A stretch of 64,000 bases of DNA from Verrucomicrobiales bacterium. Its GTDB lineage: Bacteria > Verrucomicrobiota > Verrucomicrobiia > Limisphaerales > J093. A model generated the notes under the pieces. It searched no databases. It was not told the DNA's origin and worked only from the letters and a program-made list of their open reading frames with translations. Shown piece after piece: positions 28,879-39,000 of the stretch. The stretch is taken from NCBI GenBank assembly GCA_015075445.1, contig JABTUJ010000019.1, forward strand, positions 91,574-155,573, in the 5' to 3' direction. The stretch's first letter is position 1; each line of letters starts with the position of its first letter. The translations under genes were made by a program, and so were the position numbers.

Positions 28879-29526
28879 ATGACTCAGAACCCGCTCATTC
28901 GCCAGATCGACCTGCGCAGCGGCACCGCGTTTGCCCGCAGCCTCGTCGCTGCCCTGCAGTCTACGGTTGGCGGCGCCCAACTGCTGCCGGTGCTCCGCGC
29001 GGGCGTTCATGCCCATTGCCCCCAATGCCAGCTCCGGCTGTTCGGCGAAGATGTGCTGGCGCTGGCAGGAAGCGAGGCCCCGGATCCGCAGGTGAGCGCG
29101 AAGCTGCATCGGCTCGCCCAGGGGTTCTGTGGACGCCAGGGATGCGAGGCCTTGTTCTACGAGTTCCAGTTCGACCCGGTCGAGTCGGTGGATTGGGAGA
29201 AGGTGCTGGCGCAAGTCGAGGCGACCGGTGGTCCACTGGCGACGGACACCGCGGTGGCGGAGCAGGAGTTGGCCGAACGCAAGGCGGCGGCGAAGCGGCG
29301 CACGCGGTTGCGCGTCGCCGTCGGCGTGGCGCTCGTGGTGCTCCTGCTCGCGGTGCGGCATGTCCTGACCGGCGGCACGATCCCGTTCGTCCGCGAGGCC
29401 CAGCGTTTCACCGCGGACCCAGCCACCGTACCGAAGCTCGGCGAAACCAACCAGGTCATCGAGGGGACCGCGAAGGGGGCCACGGGTCGGGTGTTCCGCG
29501 CGGCACCCGAACCTGGACCGCGCTGA
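28879..29526 (+). CDS. Unknown membrane protein with a possible zinc ribbon
   Basis: 215 residues, not recognised. Near residues 46-49 it has CPQC, and about 30 residues on FCGRQGC, which could bind a metal. Residues about 125-145 are a basic coiled stretch (ERKAAAKRRTRLR), followed by one membrane segment, VAVGVALVVLLLAV. A short periplasmic tail follows. This is a cytoplasmic N-terminal domain with a C-terminal anchor. It lies between a pseudopilin and a six-hairpin enzyme, and there is no evidence of co-function. Confidence 0.55.
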   Translation: MTQNPLIRQIDLRSGTAFARSLVAALQSTVGGAQLLPVLRAGVHAHCPQCQLRLFGEDVLALAGSEAPDPQVSAKLHRLAQGFCGRQGCEALFYEFQFDPVESVDWEKVLAQVEATGGPLATDTAVAEQELAERKAAAKRRTRLRVAVGVALVVLLLAVRHVLTGGTIPFVREAQRFTADPATVPKLGETNQVIEGTAKGATGRVFRAAPEPGPR

Positions 29527-29616
29527 ACCCGGAGCGGTACCCCGGCAGAGACCACTGACCCGACGAGGACCTTCTCCGGACCCCCTGCACCACTGGATGG
29601 AACAAGCCGCTCTCCA

Positions 29617-29664
29617 TGAACCTGTGGTGCGGGCGTCCCGCCTGCACTCCCGGGGTTCATGGCC
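29617..29664. repeat. Dispersed palindromic repeat, family A, copy 4
   Basis: The longest copy: GTGGTGCGGGCGTCCCGCCT followed by GCACTCCCGGGGTTCATGG. It is intergenic and nearly identical to the copy inside tcdA. Confidence 0.85.
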
Positions 29665-29698
29665 CCTGAGCGGGTCCGGCAGACACAGGACGCTTCTC

Positions 29699-31323
29699 AT
29701 GACCGTTTCACGATCGATTGACTGCCGCACGATTTGGCTGTGTGCGTGTCTCGGTCTGATCGGCCTCCTGCTCCTGCCCGGCCCCTTCGCCGCCGACCTT
29801 CCTTCCGTGCGTCCTGTGGTGCCGGTTGCCAGCCCGCCGCTGCCCGCTTCGGCCCTGGCCGCGCAGGACGCCATACCCTCGGCAGAAGCCGGCAACCGCT
29901 ATCGCGAGGCGGTCCGTGCCTGCCTCGACAACCTCCTCGCCCACGGCACGGATCGCTATGGCCCCGTCTCGACGCCCATGCTCATGAGCATCCTCGACGT
30001 CCGGGCCAACGAATCGCCCCGCGAACCGCTGTTGCTCGACGGCCTCGTCCGCGGCGAGGGACGTCCCGGACGCCGCAACCCGGCCGGCTGCGACCTATGG
30101 GACGACCAACCCCTCATCGGCGTCCTTCTGCGGTACAGCGAAGAGACGGGCGATCCCAGGTATCGCCAGGCGGCCGAGGCCTACATCCGCGCCTTCTTCG
30201 ACCGGGCCCGGAAACCCAACGGCCTGCTCGCCTGGGGATCCCATCTCTTCTACAACGCGTACACCGACCAGATTGACGATGACCGGCACGGCAACCCGCA
30301 CGAGATCCTCATCCATCTGGCGCACTGGGATGCCTTGTGGCGTGTCGACCCGGCGGTCACCCGTCAGGAGATCGAAGGCCTCTGGACCTGGCACATCGTC
30401 GACAAGCAAACCGGCCAGCACAATCGCCACGACGACGCCGCCCCCGGCTGCGACTTCGCCTAAAGCGGCCCCTCGCCCATGCCTTCGCCTTCCTCTCCAC
30501 CAAGACCGACGACACCCTCTGGCTCGACCGGGCCCGGTTGGTGATGAACTGGCATTGGATACACCGCCACCCGCTGACCGGCCTGACTCCCGATGCCCCC
30601 TCGACGGGTGACCGGTACGATGCCACCCATGGCTTCACCACCGTGGCCGGTCCCCATGCGCTGGCCCTGTTGCGATGCTACGAGCTCACCCAGGATCCCG
30701 GCTTCCGCGAGGTGGCAGTGGCCCACATCAAGGCCTGGCTGCAGTACGCCTGGGACGAATCCGCTGGCTTGTTCCACGCCGCCCTGCAACTGGACGGCAC
30801 GCCGGTGCCCGACCAGGCGAAGGGGGCCGGCTACGACGCCTGGATGCCGACCGGCCACGCCGACACCTGGCCCACAACCCTGTACAGCTACGAATTCCCG
30901 CTGGCCGCCGCCCAGGCCTGCCTGCGCGCCTACAAGTTGACCCGCGACCCGGCCTTGCTCGCCGGAGCTCACCGATGGGCCCGCCACATTCGCGCCAGCT
31001 TTCCACCCGTCGTGGGCCGGCGCTGGCGCGAAGAGATCTTCCAGGCCATGCCGGAAGCCCGCGACCGAGGCGGTGCCTACGCCGAAGGTTACGGCCGAGC
31101 CATCGATTTCTTCGTGCATCTGCACCAGGCCACGCGCGACCCGCGAGACCTGGCCACCGCCCGCCAACTGGCTGACGAAGCCCTCGTCAAGCTCGGTGAA
31201 AACGGCTGGCTGAAGGGCCACGCCGGCAAGCCGTACTACGAGGCCACCGACGGCGTCGGCACTCTCCTTGACGCCTTGCTGGAACTCGCCCACGCCGACG
31301 ACCGTGCTTCCCTGACGAGTTGA
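29699..31323 (+). pseudogene. Six-hairpin (alpha/alpha barrel) enzyme, one frameshift
   Basis: ATG 29699 opens a signal peptide (CLGLIGLLLLPGPFAADLP). The frame runs to a TAA at 30461-30463 after HDDAAPGCDFA. The rest continues one frame over from there (LAHAFAFLSTKTDDTLWLDR, HALALLRCYELTQDPGF, YGRAIDFFVHLHQATRDP) to 31323. Repeated helix pairs such as IGVLLRYSEETGDPRY suit an alpha/alpha-barrel glycosidase, lyase or epimerase; I cannot name the family. One indel near 30455-30465 restores a protein of about 540 residues. It could be a sequencing error or a young pseudogene. The GH32 gene is next on the same strand. Confidence 0.65.
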
Positions 31324-31420
31324 AGGTGGACGCTCCCGTCACACCCAGGCACACTCGCGGCCGAATCGAAATGCCCCGCTGCGCTGCCCCGCCAACCACG
31401 GCCCTGCCATCTCCACAACC

Positions 31421-33589
31421 ATGACCACCCCGCTGGCCCTCACCCAACTCCTCGCCTGGACCACGCTGGCCGTCTCGACGCTCGCCGCCGGCCCCGACGT
31501 GCTCATCGCCGATTTCGAAGGCGAGACCTATGGCGACTGGACCGTCACCGGCGAGGCCTTCGGACCCGGCCCCGCCCGCGGCACGCTCCCGGGTCAGATG
31601 CACGTGGACGGCTTCCAGGGCCGGGGCCTGGTGAACTCGTTCTACCGCGGCGACGCCACCACCGGCACGCTCACCTCGCCACCGTTCACCCTCCAACGGC
31701 AGTTCATCGCTTTCCTCATCGGGGGCGGCAAGGACGCGCAGCGCACCTGCCTGAACCTGCTGATCGACGGCCAGATCGTCCGCACCGCCACGGGCCCGAA
31801 CGACCGGCCCGGCGGTTCCGAAACCCTGTCGCGCGAATCGTGGGACGTAAGCGAATTCGCCGGGAAGACCGCCGTGCTGCAGATCGTGGACCAGGCCACG
31901 GGCGGCTGGGGCCACATCAACGTCGATCACATCGTCCAGACCGACCGCAAACCGCCCGGCCTGCTCACGAACGCCCGCCGCACCTTCACCATCGCGCATC
32001 GCTACCTCCACTTCCCCATCAAGAACGGCGCCCCCAAACGCGTCGTCACCACTTCCGTCGACGGCCGCGTCGTCGTGCGCAACGACATCGAACTGGCCCC
32101 CGCCGAGCCCGATTGGTGGGCATTCATGGACGTCAGCGCCTGGCGCGGCCAGACGCTCACCCTCGAGGTCGACAAGCTGCCCGAGGACTCGACCGCCCTG
32201 AGTGCCATCGAACACAGCGACACCATCTAAGACGGGGAAGACCTCTATCGCGAACCCCTGCGCGGTCAGTTCCACTTCTCGCCCCGGCGCGGCTGGAACA
32301 ACGACCCCAACGGCCTGGCCTTCTTCAACGGGGAATATCACCTCTTCTTCCAGCACAACCCTTACGGCTGGGGCTGGGGCAACATGCACTGGGGCCACGC
32401 CGTAAGCCGCGACCTCGTCCACTGGCGCGAGTTGGGCGACGTCCTCCTCCCGGACGAGCTGGGCCCGATGTTCAGCGGCAGCGCCGTCGTGGACTGGCAG
32501 AACACCAGCGGCCTCGGTGAACCGGGTCAGCCTCCGCTCGTGCTCATCTACACGGCCGCCGGCAATCCCACCGTCCAGTGCATCGCTTCGAGCACGGACG
32601 GGCGCACCTTCACCAAGTACCCCGGCAACCCCGTGCTCCGACAGATCACCGGTGGCAATCGCGATCCGAAGGTGATCTGGCACACCCCCACCCGGCGTTG
32701 GGTGATGGTCCTTTACGTCACTCTCCCTCAGGACAAACACACCGTGCACTTCTTCACGTCCCCCAACCTGCGGGACTGGACGCTGGCCAGCATCACCGAG
32801 GGCATCTCTGGCAGCAGCTACCTGTACGAATGCCCGGACTTCTTCGAGCTGCCCGTCGATGGCAACGCCGCCCACTCGAAGTGGGTCTTGTCTGCTGCCA
32901 ACAGCGAGTACGCCATCGGCACCTTCGACGGCACCACCTTCCGACCCGAACACAGCCGGCTTCCCGGCCATCGCGGTCGCGGTTTCTACGCCGCCCAGAC
33001 CTACAGCGACATCCCAGCGGCGGACGGGCGACGGATCCTCATCGGCTGGTTCCAGACCGAGACCCGCGGCATGCCCTTCAACCAGTCGATGACCGTTCCG
33101 CTGGAGCTCCGGCTCACCGCCACCGGCGAGGGACCCCGGCTCACCTTCACGCCGGTCCGGGAACTCGATGGCTTGCGGACGCGAACCCAGGTGTTCGCGT
33201 CGCAGGTGTTGGCTCCCGACGCTCCCAACCCACTGGCCGGGGTGCAGGCCGAACTGGTGGAACTACGCGCCGAGTTCGAGCCGGGCGAGGCCCGCGAGAT
33301 CATTTTCACCGTGCGCGGTGCGACCATTGCCTACGACACGGCGAAGCAGGAGCTGGTGGTAAACCAGCATCGCGCTCCGGCTCCGCTCCGCGCCGGCCGT
33401 CAACGCCTCACGATCTACTGTGACCGGACGGGACTCGAAGTGTTCGCCAGCGATGGGCTCACCTACGTGCCGATGCCGTTTCTCGCGCCTGCGGACGACC
33501 GGGCCTTACGCGTCGAGGCCCGCGGCGGCCCGGCTCGGCTCACCTCGTTGCAGGTCCACGAACTGCGCTCCGCGTGGTCCAACAACTGA
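31421..33589 (+). pseudogene. GH32 levanase/fructanase with one in-frame stop
   Basis: Frame from ATG 31421 with signal peptide. Residues about 25-270 form N-terminal beta-sandwich domains (ADFEGETYGDWTVTGEAFGP). A single TAA at 32228-32230 follows. The same frame then continues as DGEDLYREPLRGQFHFSPRR and the GH32 five-blade propeller: WNNDPNGL (nucleophile Asp, codon 32303-32305), NRDPKV (transition-state Asp) and YECPDFF (acid/base Glu). The C-terminal beta-sandwich ends at 33589. GH32 enzymes hydrolyse beta-fructans. All catalytic residues are present, so only the stop breaks the gene. It is either an error or recent inactivation. Confidence 0.85.
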
Positions 33590-33677
33590 GCCATGCGCTG
33601 AGCCCGGTGGGTCTGGTCCCACGACAAGCTGCCGCCGCCCTGGGCGGCTGAGTCCGGCGCGGTGGGTAATGCTGTCC

Positions 33678-33696
33678 GGCAAACATGATGTTTGCC
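33678..33696. promoter_or_regulatory. Perfect palindrome upstream of an ATPase gene
   Basis: GGCAAACATGATGTTTGCC has 9-base arms around one central base and ends 31 bp before ATG 33728. The position would suit an operator, and the regulator is unknown. Confidence 0.4.
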
Positions 33697-33727
33697 AAGC
33701 AGCATGTGGCCCTGGCAGGTTGGCGGC

Positions 33728-35020
33728 ATGGCACTGGCGTTCGCCAATCGGCAGCAGGAACTGCGTGAACTGGATGCGGCGGCGGCCCGCGGCGGATTGA
33801 CGGTCCTGTACGGCCGGCGTCGCGTGGGTAAGACGCGTCTGATCCTGGAGTGGCTCAACTCGCGGCAAGGTCTGTACAGCCAGGCCATCGAGGGCGCCCC
33901 CAGTCTGCAACTCGATCAGCTCTGGAGCGATCTGCGCGGGCCGTTGCACTCCGAACTGACGCCCCGGTCCTGGGGCGAGTTGCTTGAGCTGCTGAATCTC
34001 CACGCGCGGGGGCGGGTGCTGTGCTTGGACGAGTTTCCCTACCTGGTGGCTTCGGATCCGTCCCTCCCAAGCCTCTTGCAGCGGTGGCTGGATCACCGCC
34101 GAGGGGGCGAGCTCACGTTGCTGCTTTGCGGGTCCAGCACGCGGATGATGAACGCCGTGTTCTTGAACCGCTCGGCGCCGCTGTTTGGCCGGGCCGGGAA
34201 GCTGTTACACATCCGGCCGATGAGCTACGGGGCATTCTGCGCCGCGTGCGGCCAGGACGCGGCGGAGGCGGAGACTTTCGAGCGGTTCGCGCTGGTGGGC
34301 GGCGTGCCGCGCTATTGGGAATTCGTGAAGCCGGGCCAGTCCGTGGTGGACCTGGCCCAGGAGCTTTTCTTTGGCTTCGCCCCGTTCTTGGAGCAGGAAC
34401 CGATGCGCATTCTCCGGGACGAAGGCATCGTGGGAATCAATGCGGTGTCCGTCCTGGAGGCCGTGGGCCGGGGTGCGGAGAAGCCCTCCGAGATCGCCGC
34501 CCGGCTGGGAACGGCGCAGTCGAATCTGTCCCGGCTGCTCCAACAACTGCTCGATGCCAACCTGGTGGAGCGCGAACTGCCCTTCGGGGAGAGCCTGCGC
34601 ACGACCAAGCGGTTGCGTTACCGCATCGCGGACCCGGCGTTGCGGTTCTGGTTCCGGGTGTACTCGCCGCACCGCAGTCGCTGGCCGCATTATGCCGCCG
34701 CTGAGAAGCGGCGGTTGATTCACGAACATGCCGCCACGGTGTTCGAGGATTGCTGGAGGCGGCATCATCCGGAGGCAGGCCGATTCTGGGAGGCGGACAT
34801 CGAGTTGGACCTCGTGCGCACGGAACGGGACACCCACGGGGCGGAGCATGTTGTAGTTTCGGAAGTGAAATGGAGGCCGTTGTCGGCGACGGAACGCCAG
34901 CGGATCGAACGGGGCTTGCCGGAGCGATGGGCGCGTTGTGCCGTGAAAGCGAAAGCGAAGCAGGTGCGCTTCGAGGTCATTGATGCCAGCAATCTGGCGG
35001 AATTGGCCTCCCGCGAATGA
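33728..35020 (+). CDS. DUF234-type AAA ATPase (archaeal ATPase family)
   Basis: 430 residues from ATG 33728 (the frame reaches a TTG at 33692 inside the palindrome). Walker A is YGRRRVGKTRL and Walker B RVLCLDEFPYL, followed by a sensor region LLLCGSSTRMM. A winged-helix segment follows (RLGTAQSNLSRLLQQLLDAN). The C-terminal DUF234-like nuclease-fold domain has DIELDLVR and VVSEVKWR, resembling a D...ExK pattern. These ATPases are often lone genes; partners and function are unclear. No neighbour suggests a pathway. A perfect palindrome upstream hints at control of this gene alone. Confidence 0.8.
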   Translation: MALAFANRQQELRELDAAAARGGLTVLYGRRRVGKTRLILEWLNSRQGLYSQAIEGAPSLQLDQLWSDLRGPLHSELTPRSWGELLELLNLHARGRVLCLDEFPYLVASDPSLPSLLQRWLDHRRGGELTLLLCGSSTRMMNAVFLNRSAPLFGRAGKLLHIRPMSYGAFCAACGQDAAEAETFERFALVGGVPRYWEFVKPGQSVVDLAQELFFGFAPFLEQEPMRILRDEGIVGINAVSVLEAVGRGAEKPSEIAARLGTAQSNLSRLLQQLLDANLVERELPFGESLRTTKRLRYRIADPALRFWFRVYSPHRSRWPHYAAAEKRRLIHEHAATVFEDCWRRHHPEAGRFWEADIELDLVRTERDTHGAEHVVVSEVKWRPLSATERQRIERGLPERWARCAVKAKAKQVRFEVIDASNLAELASRE

Positions 35021-35206
35021 CGGGGCGTCGTGCCGATGGGGCTAACTCGGTGCGATCCCTGAGCGAGGCGGTCCGCTGGCCACACGCTTTCGGCGCCACG
35101 GCTTTCAACCGGGCCGACCGCTTCCCGAGGCGCCCGATCCAGGGGCGCTTCGAGTCAGGGTTGATCGCGGACTTGCCGGGAGTCCGACTCACTCACGCTT
35201 CGCCCA

Positions 35207-35701
35207 CTACTCCGACGCCCCAGCGGCTGCGTCGATGCTTGCGGGTGCACTTCTGCGAACGTGGAACACGCCGATCACTCGACCAGAGATGCTGTCCCGG
35301 TGAACCGGGCCCATGGCGTGCGAATCCAGTCCATTCGTTTGCTGTGCTTCCAGCCAGAAACACTCCGGCCCAAGGAGGTGTAGGGAACCTGACCGATCGG
35401 TGATGGAGTCGCCGGGCAGTCCGGTGACGCGCCGAACGGTCCGCGTCATCCCAGCGCCTGTCCAGGAAGCGAACCGCACAACGACCAAGTCGCCACAGCG
35501 GATGTTCCCCGCGCGGACTCGCGTCGTGATCAGCAGCCGGTCGCCGTCCGACCGGCCTGGATGCGAGCGGCCGAGAACGGCCGGCTCCATGGTCGGACTA
35601 TCCATTTCCAGGATCCGCAACCCGGAGGAAGATGATCGTGCTTCGATCAGCACCAGGATCACCACGGCAATAAGCATGAGACGGACCACCAACCGTGACA
35701 T
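35207..35701 (-). CDS. S26 signal-peptidase-like protein lacking the usual Ser-Lys dyad
   Basis: 164 residues from ATG 35701. Residues 1-20 are a membrane anchor (MSRLVVRLMLIAVVILVLIE). The S26 landmarks are recognisable: box B reads MDSPTMEP where leader peptidases have SGSMxP, and box D reads RRVTGLPGD where they have KRVxGLPGD. The nucleophile Ser position thus holds Thr and the general-base Lys position Arg. So it is probably not a normal signal peptidase. It could be an inactive relative or use another residue. The neighbours give no clue. Confidence 0.65.
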   Translation of the reverse strand: MSRLVVRLMLIAVVILVLIEARSSSSGLRILEMDSPTMEPAVLGRSHPGRSDGDRLLITTRVRAGNIRCGDLVVVRFASWTGAGMTRTVRRVTGLPGDSITDRSGSLHLLGPECFWLEAQQTNGLDSHAMGPVHRDSISGRVIGVFHVRRSAPASIDAAAGASE

Positions 35702-35763
35702 CCCGCGAGGCCTCGCTGACGGGAATCTCTGTTGGCCCTCCTGATCTTGATGAGGTGCTTCTG

Positions 35764-35985
35764 TCACGGCAGCCGTCCCGGAGTTGCGGGTTCTCCGGCC
35801 TTGCTGATCAGATCGTCCCTCGCACCTGGCAACCGTTCGGGCTTCTTGCCGCCGATGTAGATCTGCCACACCTCGACGCTCAGTTGCCGTCTGGCCGGCA
35901 CTTTCATCCAACCCACTGCTGACACAACAGCATCCCCACAATCCGAATGCGGACCAGCGAGAGGTTCATACCGGATGCGAATCAC
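35764..35985 (-). CDS. Small hypothetical protein (73 aa)
   Basis: Not recognised. It reads MIRIRYEPLAG, then SVEVWQIYIGGKKPERLPGA. It lies 62 bp upstream of the signal-peptidase-like gene on the same strand. Support is only the open frame and the spacing. Confidence 0.3.
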   Translation of the reverse strand: MIRIRYEPLAGPHSDCGDAVVSAVGWMKVPARRQLSVEVWQIYIGGKKPERLPGARDDLISKAGEPATPGRLP

Positions 35986-35989
35986 CCAA

Positions 35990-36052
35990 CGTAGGAGCCG
36001 ACGTCAGGAGGCTCACGCCACGAGCTGAGTCTCGTCACCTCGACTCCTACCA
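35990..36052. repeat. Dispersed repeat, family B, downstream of the acylase fusion
   Basis: GTAGGAGCCGACGTCAGGAG and GTCTCGTCACCTCGACTCCT form an inverted pair, like the one at 20530-20612 in reverse order. It lies right after the stop of the acylase fusion gene. Confidence 0.75.
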
Positions 36053-36055
36053 GAA

Positions 36056-39000
36056 TCAGCGCCGTGCCCACCGCTGGCGGGCGGCCAGGGTGGCACGATC
36101 CTCCCTGAGGCGTTGCAGGAAAGTGTCGAGCGTGCCCCGTGCCAGATATAACCGACTGACCACGGTGCTGGCTTCGCCGGGGCCGATGTCCCCGAAACTC
36201 GGTGCCGCGTGGATGCAGCACCGGTCCACGTTGTCGAACAGGAACGCAATCTCGTGCGCCGTCGCTGCCATGTACGCTCCCGATGGCTCGCTGAGCGTGA
36301 TGATCCACGAGCCGTCGGTGCGGTCGGGGCTCGTGGCGCGAAACCCCCGCACGAACACCGATTCCTCGCCCTCCACCACCCGTTCGGGCAGGTAAAAGCC
36401 GACGGTGGGCATCGAGCCGCGCACCCGCGTCGTCTCCGCCAGCCGCTTCGGTTTTCCTTCCTGACTCAGGTAGGTCCGCTCGAGATCCCAATCCAGCAAC
36501 GTCGGCGCCTGGATCGGGTTGAGGCAGTGGAAGGCAAATGCGTCGTGCCAGAGGAACTCGGTGTGGTTGCGGATCGTCATCTCGACGTCCACCGTGTCCT
36601 CCCCGGGCAACAGGCGCAGCGAATACCAGATCCGTCCCCCGGGACTCCACGCGCACGAAACCACGCCCTGCGCATCGGGGCCTTGCCACTCGACCCTGGC
36701 CTCCGGGAAGTTGACCAGCATCGCCTCCCGACAGCCAATCGTCTCGGGAAGGCCCAGCGCGAAGCTCTGGTTGTCGAGCATCGGCACGCGCGCCGTAACC
36801 TGCATCGCCCCGGCGTGGGGCGCGAGCACGATACGGTTTGCCGGGGCTTCCGTCGGGTCCGGTTCGGCCGACGTGGCCGGCCGGCTTGCCCGATCCGCCA
36901 CCCGCGTCGGACGTTGCGGTGCCCGGCCAACCTGTGGAGCGGGCTGCCAGCCTGCACCCACGCTCCGATCGCCGGTTCGCCCGTCCCGGACCCGTTCGCC
37001 CACGGCCTTCACCAGCGCGGTCAGGCTGGGCGGCGCCGACTCGGGCACGATCTGTCGGGGATGCGGATACCAGCTCTGCACGAACCAGCGGGTGGGCTGG
37101 CCGCCCGCCCGGCGATAGACGTCCACCATCTCGAGCGTCTCCCGGAAGAACCGCTCGTCCGACTCGTGGCCCCCGCGCTCGGAATTCACGATCAGGTTGA
37201 AGGCCAGGCCTTGCGCGCGCGCGAAGTCCTCGTAGTCCCGGACCCGCCGCAACCAGTCCACCGCCCGGGGGTCGGACAGGTTGACCGAGCGATGTTCGCC
37301 CACGAGGTAGTCGTACGGGTTGTCCACGGTGACGCCTTCGAGCGTGAGGCCGGCGGCCGCGAGCTTGGGTAGCACGACGCGCAGGACTTCGTCGTAATCG
37401 CCGTAGTCCTGGCGCCGCGGTCCGCGGGCGTGGTACGACACGTCGCCGCGCCAGCCCCAGTTCGGGAAGTTGGTCAGCAGCCAGAAGCGCGTGTTGGGGT
37501 GGGCCTGCCGGTGCAGCCGCAAGGCGTCCACCAGCTCGTCCGCCGCGCGCTCGAGCGAGTCGAAGCGACGTCCGTCCCGCCGGTTCTCGGGATGGAGCAG
37601 CCGTCGGATCGGGCCATCGACGTCCAGGAAATCCACCGTCCCGCCCGCCGCGTACCACTTGGCCAGCTTGGCCAACTCATGCCGGGCCGACCATTCGCCG
37701 GCGGTGTCGTCCATGGGCGCGAAGTCGAGGCAGCCGCCCAGTTCGACAGCCACCTGATAGCGCTGCGCGTTGACCAGACGCACGAGCCGGGCCAGTGCCT
37801 CGGGAGTCGCCCCGTTGATCTGATCCACATAGAGCTTCAGGCCGCTGAGCGCACGACGCGTCTCCGGCCATTCCGCCTCGGGACGGCAAAGCTCGTTGAG
37901 CCGTTCGCCCGCGCAGAGCCAAACCTCCGGCACAACCCGCGTCGCGGTCGCGCGAGGCGGGTCCGACGATTCGGACGGTTCGGTCGGCGGTGCTTCGGTC
38001 GGCGGCGGTTCGGGGGCGGATTGGTTGGCGGGGTCGAGCTCCTTCAATAACGCCTCGAGCCGCTGCTGTGCGTGGGGTGAACCGTAGGGAACCCGGAGCC
38101 GGCCGGCGGCAGCTTCCCGGATCAGATGCACTCCGAGCACCGCCGCGTTCCGAAGCTGCTCCGTCAAGCCCGGATCCCCCTTCACGTAATCGCGGCACTC
38201 CGCCAACTGCGCGTCCACCTCCTCGGGCGAAGTGCCCTGACGCAGGATCGTGCGGAAGGCCGCTTCGAGTCGCGGATCCTCCGGCCGGCGCCCGGGCAGA
38301 GGCCGCGGTTCGGCCGCCGCCTCGCGGGCGACGGGAGGCAAGGCGGGCACCAGGCGCGCGGCGGGATCGATCTCCGCAACGGTCCGGGGCGGGGACGCCA
38401 CCGGCCCTTGGTAATCCACGACGGTCAGGCTCGTGCGGCTGCCGCCCAACGCCTCGATCTTCGCCCGTGACAGCGGGGCCGCATGCAGCGTTCCCTTGAC
38501 CCAGAGGTCGATCTGGTTCGTGCGGTACGGACCGTCCTCGGCATTGCCCGGCGCCATCATCGACCTGGATCTGTCCACGTCGGCGAGATCGACGATCTGC
38601 GAATACAGATTCCCCGGCTGCGACCACACGGTGCCCTGGTCCAGACACGTCAGCGGCGGCGACTGGATGTCTTGCGACGGATCTACCACGGGGAGGTTGT
38701 GCGGAATCGTGCGCTGGTACGGGATCGTGATGCGCCGCGCCGCCTCCCGGTTCGCGTTCAGGCGCTCGGGGGTAGCCCGCGCCGCGGGACGGCCCGCCGC
38801 GTTCCGCTCCGCGCCTTCACCCGCCGCCGCGGCGCGCCCCCCGGAACCGCCGGCCGAAGCGCGCAACCAGTTCAGAAGATAGGCGCGGACCAACGTGTTG
38901 GTCGGCGTCGAGCCATCGCGGGCAAAGCGTGCGCCCAACTCGCGGGCCAGATGCGCCACCCCGCCGCCGCCGGCGCCATAGATCGTGTTCAGCCCCGCGC

